A DNA stretch of 64,000 bases from Trifolium pratense (lineage: Eukaryota > Streptophyta > Magnoliopsida > Fabales > Fabaceae). Shown in pieces: positions 58,132 through 64,000 of the stretch (the stretch's first letter is position 1; each line of letters begins with the position of its first letter). The translations under genes and the position numbers were made by a program. The stretch spans positions 13,275,501 to 13,339,500 of the forward strand of contig NC_060059.1 of the NCBI RefSeq assembly GCF_020283565.1, given 5' to 3'. The notes beneath the pieces are model-generated. The model did not search any database. It was not told the origin of the DNA and saw only the letters and a list, made by a program, of their open reading frames with translations.

Positions 58132-59640
58132 CTAGGAATGACCTACTTGCCTACCCCACTGAAGATCCGCAGAAAATTCAGCAAGAGCAGCTCGAGGATC
58201 ACCATTTGAAACAGACCAGTAGTATTGAGCAGTTTCACTATCAACTTGCATGCTTCTTTTCAAGGAATCAAGCACCTTTTTGTTGCTTTCTTCTGAGGAT
58301 ATTCTGTTTGATACATGTGTACTCTTTATGTCCGGTACATCATCCGGATACAACACTGCAACTTCTCGTTTAGCATAAACATCAAGCTCAATAAAGCAAG
58401 TTCTTTTCACAAGAATATCGGGATTACTAATAGGAATCAATAATCTTTCCCTCGAGTATATGCCATGATCACTCATCATGTTGTTCAATCGTTTTATGTC
58501 CATCACCTGTCAAACCATAAAAATAATCACCAGAAGGTCAATACAGTTCATCAAATTCTTCATAGCTGTTATTAATCAGGAAAAACCAAGAACAGAACAA
58601 GGAAAAAGTAACTTCGTGCTTACAGAAAAAATTCTCAGAAAAACAACCAAACAGTTCATAACTCATTTAGAGGAAAATGCAAAATTACATTAATCTAGTA
58701 GATGTTAATAATTTCATTTGGGTGAATCACAGTTTCATTTGGTCCATTAAATTAAAAACATTTTCAAACGATACCTAAAATATTTGATCACAGTTGTTAA
58801 TAAGGAAGGATCATTCAATTTAGGGTATGTTTGGATAAACAACTTATTAGCAGCTTCTAGCACAAACTCTTATCACAACAAGCCCTTTATAGCAAAACAT
58901 ACTAGGAGCTGTTTTCATAAGCTATATTTGAAAAAATATATGAAAATAAGCTGAAAAAAGTCATAAGCTGTTTTAATAAGTTCTCTCAAACAGTCTCAAA
59001 AAACTTATGCGAGTAGATAAGCTCAAATAACTCGATCCAACACAGCTTAAAATTGTCTCAAATGGATTATTTGTGAGCTACAATTTTCAATTTCAGTGAT
59101 GATTTTTTGTAATATCATTCATTCTAATCAATTTCAAAAGAAAGAAAGAAAAAAAACACGCTAATAATCAAACAACAAATTGCGCATTTCATGTTGATAA
59201 TAAACCCTAACGGATATCAAACAGACCTGAACGGAGTACTTAACGGCGAGACTAGCAACGCTATCACCACGCATAATGCGATGGGAGATTGCGAATTTGG
59301 CAAGTGAATTATCTCTCCAGAAGCTTCTAGATAACGGGTTTCCAACTACGTCCTTCAATTTCCACGTTGCTAAGAAAGCTCTGGTTACCATATCCCTTTG
59401 AGAGGCGACCGAGTTCCAGACTCGGCATACGCAACTCGCGCGGGCGAGATCGAGGATTGGAAGCTTCTCGAAGATGATTTGGAGCGTGTCGGTGGAGGAT
59501 AGTGCAGAGAAATGAGAATTCATCGGTGAGATTACTGTAGAGGTAGGTTGAGGTGGAGGTAGGGTTTCGGATGATGATGAAGAAGAATTCATGAGGTGGC
59601 GGAGAATGTCGCCGTCGTCTTCGTCGCAACAACAACCCAT
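58132..59640 (-). CDS. F-box protein with LysM domain
   Basis: Two coding exons, 59640-59227 (138 codons) and 58506-58132 (124 codons plus TAG), joined by a 720-bp GT-AG intron. An F-box-like segment covers residues about 46-86 (DTLQIIFEKLPILDLARASCV). A LysM domain covers about 120-165 (RGDSVASLAVKYSVQ then MDIKRLNNMMSDHG) and is split by the intron. The layout matches Arabidopsis At1g55000-type proteins. F-boxes recruit SCF ubiquitin ligases; intracellular LysM domains of this kind have no proven ligand. I chose the ATG at 59640 because it gives MGCCC, a possible myristoylation and palmitoylation signal. An in-frame ATG at 59703 would add 21 residues and hide it. The C-terminus after about 165 is family-specific (SNGDPRAALAEFSADLQW). 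Confidence 0.9.
58822..59044. mobile_element. hAT-like 'taagctat' MITE in the F-box/LysM intron
   Basis: It begins agggtatgtttggataaac and ends actcgatccaacacagctt, with several inner ataagctgttt and agataagctca motifs. It is a common legume MITE type. It lies wholly inside the 58507-59226 intron. Confidence 0.65.
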
Positions 59641-59703
59641 AAAGAAGGTTGGTTGGTGGAGATGATGAAGTGGTTTTCCACCTTCGGTGCCAAATTCATC
59701 CAC

Positions 59704-61063
59704 GAATCTTATACGCGTGGATATAGATATTCTGAATCATTATTACGTTATTTTGAATATTATTATTATTATTATTGTACACATAATAAAAATAAAAAAT
59801 AATATTAATACAATAATAAAAATGTTGTTTTTCTTGGACAATTGTTAAAAAATTGTAATAAATATTTCATTGTAATTAAAAATACTGTTTTTAAAATCAA
59901 TTTCTTTTTTACTGGAAAAACTTAAGAATAGGGTAACACGCGATAATTGTTGGTCATGGAAGCATGATTCTGCTAGGATTGTTCTCAGGTAACTCGACTA
60001 GGTCAGCTCGACTATTATTTGCTTCTCCCGATGAAAAGTGGTCGCCAACAGAATCTCATCTTATTTTGGCCTTAGTCTATAAGAATTTGCATTTTTTTTT
60101 CAAGGTTATTGTTGTATCTTGGTAGCACCTTCAACTTCAAGATAGAATATGACTCGTTAAAATATGTGAAAAATGTTGGATTTTAGCGGTATTTTATGTT
60201 TTTTTTTTTATCGAGTCAATTAGTCATTTGTTTGTCACTTATGATTTTGTTAACGAGGTCTTTATAATATTTTTAGATGGTTAGGGTGGGTGTAACTTTT
60301 TTCCAATTCTTTACCTTCTATTTTAGAGGCTTTGTTGGGGGCTCAATATATTTTCTCTGAAAGGACATTAAGTGTTGTTGAGCAACTAGTAGATAGGTAA
60401 AATATTTCTCATGAGAATGGTTCCTTGGTAAGATTGTTGGGCATTCTTGTATTTTTTATGAGTAGGAAGTGAAACATATTTTTTGTTGAGGCATGTAGAG
60501 GTTTGTGGTAGTAACTGCGTTGGATCGTTTTTGAGTAGGATTTGACGATTGGCGGTTCTCAGACTACTGGGGTACTTTACAGGTACCAGTACACGTATGA
60601 TATTCGTACCGTACGTAGCATTCCGTAGCCATTTTTGCTCGATTGATTCGCAATGGTAAATACCGCAAAAACGTGTATGTGATGGAAAAATAACTGGAAA
60701 TATCTTCTTTTTTATTGCATTTCAATTCTCTTTGTTAATTTTGATGAAAATAGTGTACATAGTGGACAAAAAAGTAAGTCTTTGAAAAGTGTACATAGTA
60801 TAAAATAGTGTACATCGTATGTAATAGTGTACGTATGATAATGGATTGGCAACATTGCATAGAGTTATAAAATAAAATGAGACTTTATTTTTTGTTGAGC
60901 AGAACAAAGAATAATTGTTGTCCTGAATTTGAAGGAATTGAGCATAAAATGCTATGGACATAAGGAAAAGTCCTGAACAAATTTTTTCACAAGAATACAA
61001 TTATGGACATTGAGAAGCCACATCACAGTGACAGAAATACAATCAAGGTCTATATATATGTTC
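59704..61063. other. Intergenic, no gene seen
   Basis: Should contain the F-box/LysM promoter on the left. At 60750-60838 the motif gtgtacatagta recurs about five times imperfectly. A patch at 60565-60635 is rich in gtacc/ggtac motifs. No protein recognised. Confidence 0.5.
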
Positions 61064-63052
61064 TTAGATTCTTCTAGAAGGGAATGGAACTGTTGATGTT
61101 GGGCGCTGTTTCAATCCACTTACAAATCCATCACATTTCTGTGCAGTTCTCTTGCTCCTTAATGGTGAAACTAATCTGGTAGCTAGTCTTGAAGGAGAGA
61201 AAGAACGACGAAATTTAGACGCAGTCGATCTCTTTGGGGAATTCTTGCTCAAACTTGCAAGTCTAGTAGGTGAGATAGACACGGTTGTGTTTAGGATCTT
61301 CTTGACTTTGGAATTTGAAGGTGGAGATTTGATCAAAAACTTGTGTGGTGTTGTTGATGTTGTTCCTCTATTTCTTGCAATAATAGGAGACCTTGTTTTG
61401 CAAAACTGATGTTGCTGCTGTGACTGTGATGAAGAAGATTGAGTTGACATGAACAAAGGGTTAGGAAAAAGTACAGTTTTTTTAGCCCATGGTCTATTCC
61501 TTGGAGATACCCTATTAGCCAAAGACAAAAACTTGTTATTTTCTCTATCAAATTCTTTAACTTTTGGAGGAGAAACTTTGAAAGTGATTCTAGAACGAGC
61601 TCTTTGAAGTGAGGGAGAACCATCATTTTGTAGTTTGGTTTGTTTTTCTTTCTTCCTTCTAGTCTTAAGTTGTGTGTTTTCAAGGTTTACTTTCTTGATT
61701 GACCTTTGAGTCATTGGAGTTTTTGGGTCCTCTTTGGAGGGAGTTTTGTCACCAACTGCTGAAACAATTTCTCTTGTAAATTGACTAGCTTGTAAAATTT
61801 CTCCAACTGTTTCTCCTACAAGCATTGCAGGCAATGACATTCTCCTCCATTCACCTGTATAAGGTTCACAAGTGAATAAGAAAGTCTTATTATTAACTGA
61901 ATTATTTGAGCTGCCAAATATTACTCTCCTATAATGCATATTTTTTAAATGTATAACTACATATGATGTGGATTATGTAAAAATATATGGGATGTCTAAT
62001 ATTACTCTCCTATAATGCATATTACTCTCCTATAGATGTCTAATATTCTATGGTGAACACTCTGGTACACTGTTGAGGTGTAGCGGTAGATATCTAAATA
62101 AGATGTGTACCAAAGAATTCACCATATTTTATAGGTCACAATATTGTCTATCATGTTTTTACATAATAATGTCCATAGTGTACAAACATGTCTTTCCTAT
62201 GTTGTCTATGATCCATGATTCTAAATTGTGTTTTATTACCATATTTGCAGCCACAATTACTATTTCATCAGCTGCAATATTCATATTTTCTAATAATATC
62301 AAGTATCACAAACTAACCATGACCTATGCACACTATTTTCATCAACCACAATTTAAAACTGTGTCAGGCCTATGCACATTCACGATCGAACACTAACACA
62401 GTCGCACACACGGTGACACACATAGACACCGATAATAATTTGACAATATGGAATAATTAAATGCAACAATTGCCATGTTAGTGTTTAGACACCTGACATG
62501 CCTTCAATTTGAAGTAAGACTTGTTTGATTTTGCAAGAGAACAACTAAGTGAACTAACCTGTGTTTGGTGGAGGCGGAAACTTTCCCACAGGAGATTTCC
62601 TCGTGGCACCATTCTTGATCCTTCAAAATGGTAATAAAACAAACTCATTTGAGTTCACAATTTTAAACAATAACTAGTATAAAAACAAAACTAAACTCTG
62701 GTCAAAATTTATGGAGCAAAGAAAAGTACCTGAGTGATTCTTGCTTACACCTGAGACTAGTTCTGAGATAACCTCTAGTGCTGCGAGGACTGAGATTGAC
62801 CACTGAAACCACCTTGGTTCCACCAGTTACAGTGTTCTGAAGTTCTTCCAACCGAGACATGCATTGATTCACCTTCAAAAGACCCAGAAAGAACATTTCA
62901 AAATCAAGGGAATAAAAAACAAAACTTTGAATTTTATCTGCAATTATTTAATGGAAGATCACAGTTATTACCTTGTTAAGTGTTTCTCTAATAAGAATAG
63001 GATTGAGTGCAGCTAAAGTTTTCCTTAGCTTTGGTGGGGTTCTTGCAACCAT
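61064..63052 (-). CDS. TAN1: TANGLED microtubule-associated division-plane protein
   Basis: Four coding exons (descending): 63052-62972, 62872-62730, 62620-62559, 61854-61064. Phases agree; 1077 bases, 358 residues. N-terminus [18 protein letters not shown]; conserved block [20 protein letters not shown] (about 52-71); [37 protein letters not shown]; and the basic C-terminal repeats with [28 protein letters not shown] binds microtubules and marks the cortical division site from prophase to cytokinesis. The protein is highly basic (SP/RR-rich), as expected. It is about 120 residues shorter than Arabidopsis TAN as I remember it, mainly in the C-terminal SPTR-rich repeats. A (CT)n run lies about 100 bases upstream in the likely leader. 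Confidence 0.95.
62345..62500 (-). repeat. Dispersed repeat in TANGLED intron 3
   Basis: Minus-strand relative of the cgacac-rich repeat (gacaccgataataatttgac; gtttagacacctgac) at 44905-45065 and 2310-2400. The element is too decayed to set its ends. Confidence 0.45.
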
Positions 63053-63143
63053 CTTCACAAAACAAAACACACCAACGAAGTGGGTCTCAAATTACAACTT
63101 TTCCAATCAGTACACTGTTACTTACCCACACAAGATTGGATCT

Positions 63144-63146
<3 letters not shown>

Positions 63147-63186
<40 letters not shown>
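63147..63186. repeat. (CT)n microsatellite in the TANGLED leader
   Basis: About 20 CT units on the plus strand, so GA in the TANGLED transcript or promoter, 95-135 bases before the ATG. GA tracts at this position are common in plant promoters and leaders and can bind BPC-type factors. Confidence 0.9.
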
Positions 63187-63187
<1 letters not shown>

Positions 63188-63309
63188 ACAAAGGGAGAAA
63201 CACGGACCCAAACCTGTTCTACTTTTGGTTTCAGAGTTTGGCAAGTGTTGTTGATGGATGTCAAAGAAAGACAGAAGTATGAGTAACGGTTTGTTTTACA
63301 ACGGTCGAG

Positions 63310-63897
63310 TGAAGCTATGTCTAATGTCTAATAGAGACAAATGCAACGGCTATATCTTTCCTTTTACTTGGGACCCGGGTTGACTTAGGATTGTTTTTCT
63401 TATTTTATCTGTATAAATCATGTTTACCTAACCGCAGACACTAATCTTTTGAGTCGAATAAAATCAAATGAATTTGCTTATTTTAGAGATTAATTTTCAT
63501 GCATTATCGCCGTAAAAGGTTTTGAACCGTCAACAAATCACAACTAATTATATGTGACTTTAGAAATAGTTAGCGTTAAATTTAAATATTTTCAATAATT
63601 TGAAGATTATGATTGTTGAGAGACATCATATATAAATTAAATTCTTATTTTTATTATATTTAATTTACTACTATTATTCTTAAAATACTCCTAATATATT
63701 TATTTTTGTAATGAATCTTTCACCTTTATTGAACAAGTTCTCATAAAGAGAGCACTTTTGAGAATGCATATAATTTGTTATTTGATAAAGAAGATTAATT
63801 ACACCTAACTCTGATATTTATTTAACAAAAATCAAAAGGAGTACATCAAATTAAGATGTTGCCTTGTTCCGAAGTTTTGATTAGATTTTTCATTTAC
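63310..63897. other. Intergenic or intron, nothing specific seen
   Basis: Holds the presumed TANGLED promoter at its left. Otherwise AT-rich sequence without recognised features. Confidence 0.4.
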
Positions 63898-63990
63898 CTG
63901 TAGCAATGTTAATTGATTGAGACTTTTCAATATATTTCCATTGCTGTGTTCTGCAGCAAGACGCGCATTGTGATCTGCCTTGATAATAGT
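63898..63990 (-). CDS. Probable internal exon of an unidentified gene
   Basis: A 93-base stretch bounded by a good acceptor (ATTTTAG|ACT at 63991/63990) and donor (CTACAG|GTAAATG at 63898/63897) on the minus strand. It is open in phase 0 for 31 codons (KADHNARLAAEHSNG ... LNQLTLLQ). Length divisible by three and both sites canonical favour a real exon. The gene would start beyond 64000. I do not recognise the product. Confidence 0.45.
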
Positions 63991-64000
63991 CTAAAATAGA

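Noticed and set aside
34874..63052. Cyclin H, ALY and TANGLED as a functional cell-division gene cluster
   Set aside because: All are broadly conserved single genes with separate promoters and kilobases of spacer; adjacency is most simply chance.
1..64000. CRISPR arrays, bacterial operons, phage or toxin systems
   Set aside because: Introns, plant gene families and retroelements show this is plant nuclear DNA; no evenly spaced repeat arrays were seen.

Overview
This is a stretch of plant nuclear DNA, almost certainly from a papilionoid legume and most likely Medicago or a close relative. The signs are AT-rich sequence, spliceosomal introns, plant-specific gene families (Kunitz inhibitors, ALWAYS EARLY, TANGLED), chromovirus retrotransposons, tRNA-derived SINEs and several MITE families that I associate with Medicago. 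I could run no search, so the organism is inferred from gene and repeat character. All gene models are hand-built from splice sites, reading phase and remembered family conservation.

Layout. 1-510: broken ankyrin-repeat fragment. 2754-7878: complete Ty3/gypsy chromovirus with LTRs that look identical, an open gag-pol frame and a perfect target duplication. 8.8-9.5 kb: two foldback MITEs. 9.7-11.1 kb: duplicated EF1A 3' flank with a decayed tRNA-Lys copy between the two parts. 11111-13240: EF1A gene (minus) with leader intron, TATA box and telo-box. 13.5-14.65 kb: MITE and SINE debris. 14.7-20.4 kb: three tandem Kunitz-type inhibitor copies (minus); one is split by a 503-bp TIR element and truncated, two are intact. 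20.4-26.9 kb: repeat-rich, no convincing gene. 26.95-27.85 kb: GNAT-acetyltransferase-like gene or gene fragment with a frameshift. 28286-30064: PIF/Harbinger transposon with one nonsense codon. 30.8-31.5 kb: LINE RNase H relic. 31894-34358: non-autonomous LTR element. 34507-34631: Stowaway MITE. 34874-38723: cyclin H, 13 coding exons. 42671-54390: ALWAYS EARLY/LIN-9 homologue, 18 coding exons plus a 5'-UTR exon. 58132-59640: F-box plus LysM gene. 61064-63052: TANGLED homologue. 63898-63990: probable exon of a gene running off the right edge.

All five well-supported single-copy genes and the Kunitz cluster lie on the minus strand. Cyclin H (CDK activation and transcription), the ALY/MuvB subunit (cell-cycle gene control) and TANGLED (division-plane memory) all relate to cell division. 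Plant genomes do not use operons, so I treat their proximity as coincidence. I found no clearly new biological system. The most informative observations are transposon biology: a young chromovirus, a nearly intact Harbinger element, an LTR element whose 5' LTR has lost its TATA box, and a MITE inside a protease-inhibitor gene.
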